Shown: one piece after another, positions 55,154 through 64,000 of the stretch | How positions within the stretch are numbered: position 1 is the stretch's first letter | Layout of the letters: each line of letters starts with the position of its first letter | Made by a program: the position numbers and the translations under genes | Assembly (NCBI GenBank): GCA_946122785.1 | Contig: CAMGYJ010000006.1 | Coordinates: 52,720,066-52,784,065 of the forward strand | Reading direction: 5' to 3' | DNA length: 64,000 bases | Source of the DNA: Linum tenue | Taxonomy: Eukaryota; Streptophyta; Magnoliopsida; Malpighiales; Linaceae | The notes under the pieces: model-generated | What the model was told of the DNA's origin: nothing | The model's database searches: none | The model's input: the letters and a program-made list of their open reading frames with translations, nothing else

Positions 55154-57072
55154 TGATAGGGCAAAAGCGTAATGCCAATTCCTATCTTGTAGTAAAACCG
55201 GAAATCCGTGTATCGTCTCTCAGGGACTGGTACAACCTTATAATTTATCAATTCTGCGGAGCAAACTATCGGTGAAAAAATGGTTTGGTTGATGAGATTA
55301 TTAACTGAAAGCAAAATAATTAAACTAATTAAGCAAAGTAAACTTGTCGGGAGAAATTCAATGGGAGAAGCTCTGGGAGAAACACCAGGATTCACTACCT
55401 ATCCTATCCATATTAATTCACATATTCCAATCAATTTAATCCATATCTCTACAACCAGGATATCACTACTGTGCTAGCTATCCCTGTCGGGAATTACTAC
55501 GTACTAAACAATTAAATCAAATCCTACTGTCGTAGCTCAATGACTTAATTATTTAGCCTGAAGATCGATATCCTATTTAAGACCGCATAGCACCTTATTT
55601 AATCTACTGTCGCTTCGATAAGTTACTATGTCACATGAAATATGTTCGGTTATTAGGGTTTCACTGTCGCTAATAACCTAATTAACAATGAATCAATGTA
55701 TTGGTGGCCAGTCAACACAAAGCATTAATTAATTTCATGCAATAGAGATTGGAAGAACAGAAATACGAATTAATCCATCAAGTCAAGAAATAGCTACATC
55801 CTATGGTGTTTCCCCCAGAAATTGGGGTTTAGTTCATGACGAAAATAAAACACACAATCAGGTTTATAATCATCATCGTATTAATTAAAGCTAAAGGAAA
55901 AATACTAAGGGGTCGTTTGGAGAATATGAGTTTAAATCTACAGATTATCAACAATCTAAAGATTCTAACTCTTCGGATTGTTGAAAACAGATTTTAAAAT
56001 GTTTATTGTTTGGTAATTGTGATTGTTAACAATCAAGTAAAATAAAACATTTAATTTTATATTAAATAACATGTTTATCCTTAATAAAAAATTAGAGTGG
56101 TTCGTGAAATATAAAAAAACTTTGTTGATAAATATATTTCATGTGATAAATAAATAAAAGGAAGAGAAAAATTAGGAGAAAAAAAATCTCACGAATCAAG
56201 ATATAGAATCTCTCTGATTATGAGAGATTTGATATCCGCAGATTTTAGAGATTTGAAATCTCTAAAGCTAGAATCCACAATACAAAAACTAACAAAAAAA
56301 CATAATTTTCTACAAAATCTACGGATTCAATGAATCCATGTCCCGAATCCTGTTCTCCAAACAACCCCTAAGATTATGGAACGTAATCCCGGCACCAATT
56401 CCTTCTCGCTCCAATAGCCTGTCTGTTTGCTCCGCTCGACAGCTCTCACTGCGTGGCTCTCTATTTCCGCACTGCCGCTCGCTGCCCTGGCTGCTGCCTT
56501 TTCTCCGTTCCCAGCTTCCGTGTCCAAGGAATCATTCCTCCCTGGCCCTTTCTTTTTCCAAAAAGAATCCGCCCTCCAATTGTGTGTGTCCCCGCCGCCA
56601 GCTGCTTCTTTTTTTTTTTTATAATATTATTCCATCCCCCAGCTGCCTTCCTTTCCCCAGAGAATCCCAAAAATAATAAACCTCCCCAAAGAATTTCCTC
56701 CCCAGATCACAAAAATCTCCGGCCATTAATTCCCTCCATCCAAACCTTCTTAATTCCGCCCGGCTATGGAGAAAGGAAATAGAATGGGCTTTGGCTCAAT
56801 GCATGCTGCCTCTTCCGGCCCATTTAGGCCCACTGCTCCTCCTAGCCGAGTGAGTATTTCACCAGTGATTCGAGCCCGATTAATTACTTGTGCATCCGCT
56901 TCTTTTTTCGTGCTTTCTTCACCTGTAATACATCAAACTCATGGCACTAGGCAGTAATGGTTTTTCAACCAATCCCGGGTTAGCGAGCCCTAAAATAGCA
57001 CCAATCGGCTTAAACATATCATGGGATAGTCACACAAATTTCAAGAATCCGAAATATTGAAACCGATTATCA
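55154..57072 (-). repeat. 3' LTR of minus-strand element (with MITE insertion)
   Basis: Aligns with 61453-62822. Longer because it carries a 460-bp MITE and because the other copy has lost about 85 bp near its start. Open frames such as 56338-56782 recur in both LTRs and are not supported as genes. Confidence 0.93.
55909..56368. mobile_element. Tourist-like (PIF/Harbinger) MITE
   Basis: Starts GGGGTCGTTTGGAGAA and ends TTCTCCAAACAACCCC, flanked by TAA on both sides (55906-55908 and 56369-56371). The sister LTR (61453-62822) lacks it at the matching place (near 62130), which gives an empty-site comparison. The 3-bp TAA duplication and the GGGG-TGTTTGG-like end are typical of Tourist elements. 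Confidence 0.9.
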
Positions 57073-58560
57073 CAACCCCACACTCAATTGTTGCTTGTCC
57101 CTAAGCAACGACTCAAACAACACAAACACATAACCATCCATAACAATGACACACCACAGACTCACCACTAAAAACAAAACAAAATTTTCCTTGTACTCTT
57201 GTTGTAATCAGTAGTTTCTTTCTCAACGGATGAGTTGTGCTTAAATGATCATACCCTTTCACCGCACACTCAAGCTCTTTGCAACCATTACCATTGACTG
57301 ACTCAAATCCACCAAAAACTCAATTAGCAACACTCGATTCATGTCGTCGATAGTGGGTGATTAACAACTTATGGTGTAACAGTTATTAGGATAATCTAAC
57401 CACATCAGTGAGGTGCATATCTCGTGAGGACAATCTGGCTTACTCACACCAATCATAAGCAATCAACAAAGCATGAGTCTCAAAAACTAATGGGGGAAGC
57501 CTTTCGCAAACATGATTTTAACTTTAAGCACATCACTACCTTTTCCGACAAGGAGAGTCTTTCTCTCTTTCTGATTTTGCTTGCCGAGTATTCGTATTTA
57601 GTACAAGTGGGATTTGTTTCTTACTACCGGTGACCGAGCAAGAGCAAATTCTGCTTCTTAGCACTCGCATAAGGGCTTCTTTCAACTCCTTTTCCTCGGT
57701 CCGTGTGGAGGGTCACTGCACATCTCAAATGGCACTTCACTCAACGGGGGATCGTACTTGATAAGCAACATCGTACAGTCGCGAACCGATGCTCAATTGA
57801 ACCTTTCCTAATCCCCATGTGCAATGAGTGATTGCCTCACACGATTTTGGCATTTTTACCCACACTTTAATTGTTATGACAACTTTCTTATATTTTACTT
57901 GTCGGGTAGGATTTTTCTTTTTATAAAGATACAGTTCACCCCATCATAAAACCTTTTAAAACAGAGAGACTCATTGCGAAGTCAAAAGCTCACAACAGAT
58001 GCAAGTAAGCACGGTATCCAAACATGTCGAATGGTCAATGTTCTCCACCTAACTACTTCACCAAAAGTCATTAAACTATCCTCCCAAAAGAGAATGTTGC
58101 TAAAAGGGTTTGCTAATTTAAAGCACATCAAGTCAGTCAAAACATCAAGCTCATTGTGAAGAACTTTGCAATTCAACGCTAGTGGGGTGATTTTGATGAT
58201 TTCATTCAAGCACAAACTCATTTCACACGCATCAAGGTCATTTACATCATGTTACCACAAGAGTACAAGGTTTTGTTTTTAATTTTTCTGATTTTTAGGT
58301 GTTTTTTAGCCATTAGCTTTGCACAGGCAGACTGCACCAACACAGGCAAACTGCATGCAGTTTGGCTGTGCTCAACCTAATGACAAGTTTTTATTTATTT
58401 ATTTTTTTTGGATTTTTTTACCACATGCAACAGGGACAAACAACACTAAGACTCACCACCCCACACTCAGGATGGAACATTGTCCCTAATGTTCAACGCC
58501 TAATCTAAACATGCACGGTTTGACACAACTAAAAAGAAAAATAAAGAAAAGAAAAGTTAC
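57073..58560 (-). other. 3' non-coding region of minus-strand element
   Basis: Adjoins the 3' LTR with a minus-strand GTGTGGGGTTG polypurine tract (57073-57083). Small frames here have no domain content. On the minus strand TTGGGAGGCAACCCAAGG (near 58562-58580) is the same stem-loop motif as in the plus-strand element. Confidence 0.6.
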
Positions 58561-58989
58561 CTTGGGTTGCCTCCCAAAAAGTGCTTGTTTAACGTCCTCG
58601 GCCTGACGTTCATGGAGCTTTCAACCAATGGGTATGGAAAGGTATCTAGAATACCCTCCCGAGCAATGATAGAACGCATACCCTCCATCCAACATATGAG
58701 TCACCTCTGCAGGGCCAGGTGTGCGAAAATTTGGTATGACCTTCTTAGTTGGCATGTTGGATCCTTTAGTGAGGCGTAGGTGGTATTGCAATGCCTCAAG
58801 CAAGTACTCTTCCTATTTCGATGTCAGTGAAGAAGGAATAATAACAGGAAGATTGAAATCCTTACCCAAATATCTATACTTGAGGTGATCTGACAAGGAT
58901 TTATGTCCTTGCTTTGATTTCAGAATCTGAGCAGATAGGATAGGTGATAGTTCTTCGGATGGTCCACTATCACAGGAGAATGAATTTTT
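58561..58989 (-). pseudogene. Start of pol (RT run-up) fused to 3' region by deletion
   Basis: Downstream of the protease the minus strand reads DFNLPVIIPSSLTSK, stop, EEYLLEALQ, which resembles the linker before the Athila/Tat reverse transcriptase. It then runs directly into sequence followed by the GGGAGGCAACCCA motif. Nearly all of pol (RT, RNase H, integrase) is missing between these points. Confidence 0.6.
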
Positions 58990-59562
58990 CTATTCTCGAG
59001 CTCCACTTTCAAAGTCATCAAATGCATCGTGATTATGATCAACTTGAAAGACATTAAAAATTTCCTCCTCCTTACCTACTCGGAATGTCAACTTGCCTCT
59101 CCCAACATCAATGAGTGCATCTCCAGTTGCTAAAAAAGGTCTACCAAGAATGAGAGGCACTCCCCGATCATCTTCCATCTCCAGAATTACAAAATCTGTT
59201 GGGAGAATAAACTTCCCCACCTTCACCAATACATTCTCCACCACTCCCTTTGGAATTTTCACTGATCGATCAGCCAATTGGAGAGTGATCCGAGTAGGAA
59301 TAAGAACATCTCCCAATCCCAATTTCTTGTAGACTGAGTATGGCATCAAATTAATTCCTGCTCCAACATCACAAAGTGATTTATCGAACTCTGTACCTCC
59401 AATGACACATGGAATGGTGAAGCTGCCCGGATCATCCCTCTTTTCTGGTAATTTATTCTGAATCAAAGCACTACATTCAGAAGTAAGGGTTACCTTCTCT
59501 AGATCAGCCCACTTGCGCTTCTTTGTCAGCAACTCCCTTAAGTATTTAGCATATGTAGGCAT
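58990..59562 (-). pseudogene. Athila-type aspartic protease region
   Basis: The frame begins MPTYAKYLRELLTKKRKWAD, then TLTSECSALIQNKLPEK, PGSFTIPCVIGGTEFDKSLC and DVGAGINLMPYSVYKKLGLG, then LQLADRSVKIPKGVVENVLV, KVGKFILPTDFVILEMEDDR and VPLILGRPFLATGDALIDVG. The catalytic Asp of the D-x-G-A motif is present (DVGA; usually DLGA or DSGA). The upstream codon is a stop (TAG, minus strand), breaking the link to gag. About 190 residues, near the usual length of this domain plus linker. Confidence 0.9.
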
Positions 59563-59689
59563 CTATTCAAGTGCCTCTGCCAGTGGTATGTTGATCTGAA
59601 GTTGCTTGAAGAGATTCACAAATTTTTTGAAGTTTGGGTCTTCCATGGGCTTCATTAACCTCTGAGGGAATGGTGCGGGAGGTTCATAA

Positions 59690-61334
59690 GGATTTACCTC
59701 TTCAATATTCAATTTTCCACTTTTTGAGGTGCACAGGCAGAATGCTCATGCATAGGCAGATTGCGTGCAGTTTGCTTGTGCAAGTCAGATTTTTCAGCTT
59801 TTGTACTTTCTTCCTCTGCAGCTGCTTTGCCCTCCTTTTCTACTTGATTTTTTATTTCTCTTTGGATCCTCTCGTTATTAGCCTGTAATGTCCCAGGAAT
59901 CCTGCCTTGCATATCCGCCAAAGTTTGAGCCATCTGTCCCATCTGCCTCTCCATAACTAGCATAGACGATTGTAAATTATTGTTGATGGCTAGCTGTTGA
60001 GTGACAAATTGATCCAGGCCCATGAAATTATTGTCTGTTTTCTGCATATGAGCCAAAATCAACTCCTCCAGCTGGGGCTTCTTCTCTGGTTGAGGCTGCT
60101 GCTGTTGAAAACCAGGAGGTGGGATGTTTCGAACACCAGTTGGATTATTGTTTTACCATGACATATTGGGGTGATGTCTCCATTGAGGGTTGTATGTATT
60201 TGAATACATACCACCCTGGCCTTGACTTCGCGGATTATTGATATACTGGACATCTTCCAACTGAGCAGCTCCCAGTGGACACATATCTCTATGATGAGCA
60301 CCCTCGCAAAGTTCACATAAAGCAACCTCCTCTTGTCTACCAAGAGCAATCTTGGCCAATCTTCGTTCGAGTGCATCAAACTTAGAATCCAGTTTAGCAT
60401 ATATCTTGGCTTCTAGACTCTTAACTCTGTTTATCTCATGCAAGCCTCCTCTTCTTCGAATACTGGTCTCACTACCTCATTCAGTGGCTTCTGAACATAT
60501 CTTCTCAACCAGATCATATGTTGCTGGTGCCTCCATGCTTGTGAAACCATTTCGAGAAGCATTATTCAGGGCATCCCGGAACTCCCTTCTGATTCCATTG
60601 AAGAAAATAATGATCACGTTCTAATCTTCTAGATCGTGGCTTGGGCATCTCATCAACAGCCCCTTGTAGCACTCTCATGCCTCGGTTAGAATCTCATCAT
60701 CAGCCTGCTTAAAAGTAACAATCTCATCTTGCCTCTTCATTGCCAAGGCAGGTGGGAAGTAATTATCCAGAAAGACCTTCTCAAGTTGAGCCCATGTCGT
60801 GATGGAACGTGGTGTTAAGTTCTGGAACCAATGTGATGCATTCCCTAGCAGAGAGAACGAGAACATCCGTAGGCGAATTGCATCATCAGACACTGTAGGG
60901 CTCTTCATCGTATCACATATGCTTGCAAACCGGCGAAGATGCTCGTGAGGATCCTCACTGCTAGACCCAGAGAAAGTATACCCGTTGGTGATCATGTTGA
61001 TAAATGCTGGGGTAATCTCCATTGTTGCATCCCCAGCCGGAATGACAACACATGAAGCTCGGGCTCCATTCCGTCGATTCAAACGAGCCCTGATCGAACG
61101 GTCCTCGTCTGCCATGATGGCAGGCTCAATGTCACGAGGTGGTGGTGTTGGTGGTGTAGGGACGACAGGTGGTCAAACCTGCCCTCTTTGTTGACGATTC
61201 TTGGTTAGGGAAGGCCTAGGAGTTGTGGTTGTGGTTGGCTGCTTCCCTAACTTGACCTGCTTCCTGTTCTGTCGGCAGGTCCTCTCTATCTCTAGATCAA
61301 GTGGCACTAAATTGACAGTCGTCCTCCTTGGCAT
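59690..61334 (-). pseudogene. Athila-type gag, with stops
   Basis: ATG at 61334 starts MPRRTTVNLVPLDLEI. The Gag core reads TPAFINMITNGYTFSGSSSE, DPHEHLRRFASICDTMK, LRMFSFSLLGNASHWFQNL and WAQLEKVFLDNYFPPALAMK (60675-61115). The zinc knuckle CELCEGAHHRDMC (C-x2-C-x3-H-x4-C) is near 60310, followed by NPQWRHHPNMSW and a Gln-rich coiled segment (59709-60062). In-frame stops occur at about 61173, 60672, 60155 and other points. Where the residue is predictable, several look like single C-to-T or G-to-A changes. Non-functional as it stands. Confidence 0.92.
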
Positions 61335-61428
61335 GCACGAGGAGGATAAACCTGAAAATTCACCTGCACACTAGAACACAGATCAAAATAGTTCACTCAC
61401 AAAAATCAACAAAAATAAGGTATGGCAG

Positions 61429-61446
61429 TCCCCGGCAACGGCGCCA
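61429..61446 (-). other. Primer-binding site (minus strand)
   Basis: Reads TGGCGCCGTTGCCGGGGA on the minus strand, six bases from the LTR end at 61453. Canonical for Athila/Tat-type elements. Confidence 0.95.
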
Positions 61447-61452
61447 AAAACT

Positions 61453-62822
61453 TGATAGGGCAAAAGCGTAATGCCAATTCCTATCTTGTAGTAAAACCGG
61501 AAATCCAGGTATCGTCTCTCAGGGACTGGTACAACTTATAATTTATCAATTCTGCGGAGCAAACTATCGGTGAAAAAATTGTTTGGTTGATGAGATTATT
61601 AACTAAAAGCAAAATAATTAAACTAATTAAGCAAAGTAAACTTGTCGGGAGAAATTCAATTTGAGAAGCTCTGGGAGAAACATCGGGATTCACTACTGTG
61701 CTAGCTATCCCTGTCGGGAATTACTACGTACTAAACAATTAAATCAAATCCTACTATCGTAGCTCAATGACTTAATTATTTAGCCTGAAGATCGATATCC
61801 TATTTAAGACCGCATATCACCTTATTTAATCCACTGTTGCTTCGATAAGTTACTATGTCACATGAAATATGTTCGGTTATTAGGGTTTCACTGTCGCTAA
61901 TAACCTAATTAACAACGAATCAATGTATTGGTGGCCAGTCAACACAAAGCATTAAGTAATTTCATGCAATAGATATTGGAAGAAAAGTAATACGAATTAA
62001 TCCATCAAGTCAAAAAATAGCTACATCCTATGGTGTTTCCCCCAGAAATTGGGATTTAGTTCATGACGAAAATAAAACACACAATCAGGTTTATAATCAT
62101 CATCGTATTAATTAAAGCTAAAGGAAAAATACTGTGATTATGGAACGCAATCCTGGAACCAATTCCTTCTCGCTCCAATCGCCTGTCTGTTTCCTCCGCT
62201 CGATAGCTCTCGCTGCGTGGCTCTCTATTTCCGCGCTGCCGCTCGCTGCCTTTTCTCAGTTCCCAGCTTCCGTGTCCAAAGAATCATTCCTCCCTGGCCC
62301 TTTCTTTTTCCAAAAAGAATCCCCCCTCCAATTGTGTGTGTCCCCGCCGCCAGCTGCTTCTTTTTTTATATAATATTATTCCATCCCCCAGTTGCCTTCC
62401 TTTCCCCAGAGAATCCCCAAAATAATAAACCTCTCCAAAGAATTTCCTCCCCAGATCACAAAAACCTCCGGCCCATTAATTCCCTCCATCCAAACCTTCT
62501 TAATTCCACCCAGCTATGGAGAAAGGAAATAGAATGGGCTTCGGCTCAATGCATTCTGCCTCTTCCGGCCCATTTAGGCCCACTGCTCCTCTTAGCCGAG
62601 TGAGTATTTCACCAGTGATTCGAGCCCGATTAATTGCTTGTACATTCGCTTCTTTTTTCGTGCTTTCATTACCTGTAATACATCAAACTCATGGCACTAG
62701 GCAGTAATGGTTTTTCAACCAATCCCGGGTTAGCGAGCCCTAAAATAGCACCAATCGGCTTAAACATATCATGGGACAGTCACACAAAGTTCAAGAATCC
62801 GATATATTGAAGCTGATTATCA
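61453..62822 (-). repeat. 5' LTR of minus-strand element
   Basis: 1370 bp, without the MITE. Nearly identical to the other LTR apart from the deletion near 61690 and scattered substitutions, so the insertion is fairly young. Confidence 0.93.
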
Positions 62823-64000
62823 CTAGATTGTGCTTGTTTTGATACATTTTAGGTCCTAGCACGTCTGGAAGGGTCGATGACGAGTTTTGGGATAATTGGA
62901 GGTCAAAAAGTGCAAAAAGCGAAGAAAAGTCAGAAGAAACAACCGTAGTTCACGGCCAGACGAGGCATTTCACGATCTCCTAAGACCGTGAACTTTGACC
63001 AAAAACCGTGAACGCTGAGGCGTCCAGCGAGGTTCCTGAAGTTACTGACAACAAGGCAGTTCATCGTCTCTAAGACCGTGAACTGTGGCCATTGACCGTG
63101 AACCGAGGACAGTCAAGCGGTGCGTTTTGGACAACGCTGAGTTCACAAACGCGTTTAGCTGTTCAAGGCCATGAACTGGCCAACACGTCCGTGAACTGGT
63201 ACTTTCGGGCAAATATGAAGACAACAGCGGGGAGAGAAGGGAGAGCTGGTTTTTGGAGGAGAAACACTTTCTTTCTCTAGGGTTTCAACCTAAACACCAA
63301 AGGGGAGTTCTAGTGAGACAGAGAGAGAGTGCTAGAGTGATCTTGGAGCATTATTGGAGGCCTTGGTGGAAGATTCAAGCCTAGAAGAAGAAGAAGAAGA
63401 TCTTGAGCTCAAATTTGTAATCCCTCTCTCTCTAGAAACTCACTCTTTTCTCTTGGGTGTTGTAGATCGCTAACTAAAACTTTGTAATTACTTGTTTAGA
63501 TTGAATGATTGTCATTGGGTAGTGATTAATTTTAGGATTGAGGTATTATTCATGTCGATTGTGCATGCTCGTGCTTAGCAATCTAAGGGTTGTGCATGTT
63601 TTATGCTTAGCATCCTTAGGTTTGTGCATTGTGGTGCTTAGCAACCTAAGGATTGTGCATAATTGTGTTTAGCACCCTTAGGTTTGTGCATGTTTGTGCT
63701 AGCAATCTAATTAGCCACTTTAACCTAGGTTAATTTAGGGCAAACCTCAATATTGAAATAAGCAAATTGGTTAAGCGTGATTAAGCAGTCCAACCTTGAG
63801 TTGAGTGAGGGAGTAAGTCAACTATCGATTGTCTAAACGGATAGGGTCGAGTGACACGACCTTTCATGCTTACCTCGGTTTAGCAATTGAGATTGTGGTC
63901 TTCGACCACATATGCATCCCTCTGCGGGACGCGGTTACTAGTTTGCATCTAGGTTGGCTGTGATTAAGCCGCTCAAACTCCGGTTTAAGGGAGAGACCTA
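62823..64000 (+). repeat. 3' LTR of plus-strand element, second part (cut by window)
   Basis: Resumes with CTAGATTGTGCTTGTTTTGATAC, matching 49811 on, and follows the 5' LTR to the equivalent of about 50950. Compared with it, this copy carries about 50 bp more around 62900-62980 (extra GTTCACGG motifs). Confidence 0.92.

Larger units (their letters stand above)
55154..62822 (-). mobile_element. Athila-type LTR retrotransposon, minus strand, pol deleted
   Basis: Two LTRs (55154-57072 and 61453-62822; TGATA...TATCA ends) bracket gag and protease read on the minus strand. The flanks CTAGG (55149-55153) and CTAGA (62823-62827) make a 5-bp target duplication with one mismatch. The element sits inside the 3' LTR of the plus-strand element, which continues smoothly across the insertion. 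Reverse transcriptase, RNase H and integrase are absent: the coding region ends shortly after the protease and passes into 3' non-coding sequence. Confidence 0.93.
49721..64000 (+). mobile_element. Non-autonomous Athila/Tat-type LTR retrotransposon, plus strand, right end beyond window
   Basis: 5' LTR 49721-51463 (TGATTCGGGC...GTGAGTCA), PBS at 51470, one ORF, a 3' non-coding region, then the start of the 3' LTR at 55064 (TGATTCGGGCTCAAATG again). The 3' LTR is interrupted at 55154 by a minus-strand element and resumes at 62823, continuing to the window end. Net internal length is 3.6 kb with no pol. The 5-bp left flank is CCAAT; the right flank is outside the window. It is inserted in LINE ORF1 sequence. 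Confidence 0.9.

Noticed and set aside
56338..56782. Frames shared with 62134-62603 suggesting a conserved gene
   Set aside because: They are identical because both lie in the two LTRs of one element; the LTR leader is pyrimidine-rich and gives chance open frames.

Overview
The window looks like nuclear DNA of a flowering plant, probably a eudicot. It holds plant-type Athila/Tat, Copia, LINE, CACTA, MULE, hAT and Tourist-like elements, GT-AG introns with T-rich tracts, AT-rich spacers and a eukaryotic tRNA-Arg. I cannot name the species. Apart from the tRNA (17239-17311) I see no intact cellular gene. Almost everything recognisable is transposable-element sequence, much of it nested and decayed, plus fragments of cellular genes carried by DNA elements.

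Layout. 0.7-5.1 kb: degenerate LTR element with Gag-like remnants. 5.1-8.3 kb: a large foldback (inverted-repeat) structure. 9.4-11.3 kb: a possible MULE leader/N-terminal remnant, then a duplicated 400-bp AT-rich block rich in ATACCATATGGTAT palindromes. 11.3-14.25 kb: gene-capturing elements. One carries an ERD15-like (PAM2 motif) exon. Another carries the first exons of a calmodulin-binding receptor-like cytoplasmic kinase and is nested inside a third; both nested elements have exact 10-bp target duplications. 15.0-17.1 kb: a hAT-type and a Mutator-type MITE with perfect target duplications. 17.2 kb: tRNA-Arg(ACG). 17.6-25.2 kb: scrambled fragments of Copia (both strands), an LTR family present as two inverted copies, a CACTA left end, an Athila-type gag-protease, a LINE reverse transcriptase and a CACTA TNP2/DUF4216 remnant.

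26.4-46 kb: probably one or more decayed MULEs. It holds a Ulp1-like (C48) protease pseudogene, interrupted by another gene-capturing element with a 10-bp target duplication. A FAR1/MULE transposase pseudogene follows, then an Athila ORF1-like gene, all on the plus strand. Two minisatellites and clusters of CACGGCCGTG-type palindromes separate these modules.

46.9-64 kb: a LINE ORF1 remnant interrupted by a plus-strand non-autonomous Athila/Tat-type element (1743-bp 5' LTR, canonical PBS, one ~400-codon ORF of unknown function, no pol). A minus-strand Athila-type element (7.67 kb, gag-protease, pol deleted) is inserted in its 3' LTR, and that element's own LTR carries a 460-bp Tourist-like MITE. 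The plus-strand 3' LTR runs off the window edge.

The genes do not form a pathway. What they show is layered insertion, gene capture, and loss of autonomy (deleted pol, lost catalytic residues), with many potential hairpin and small-RNA sources.
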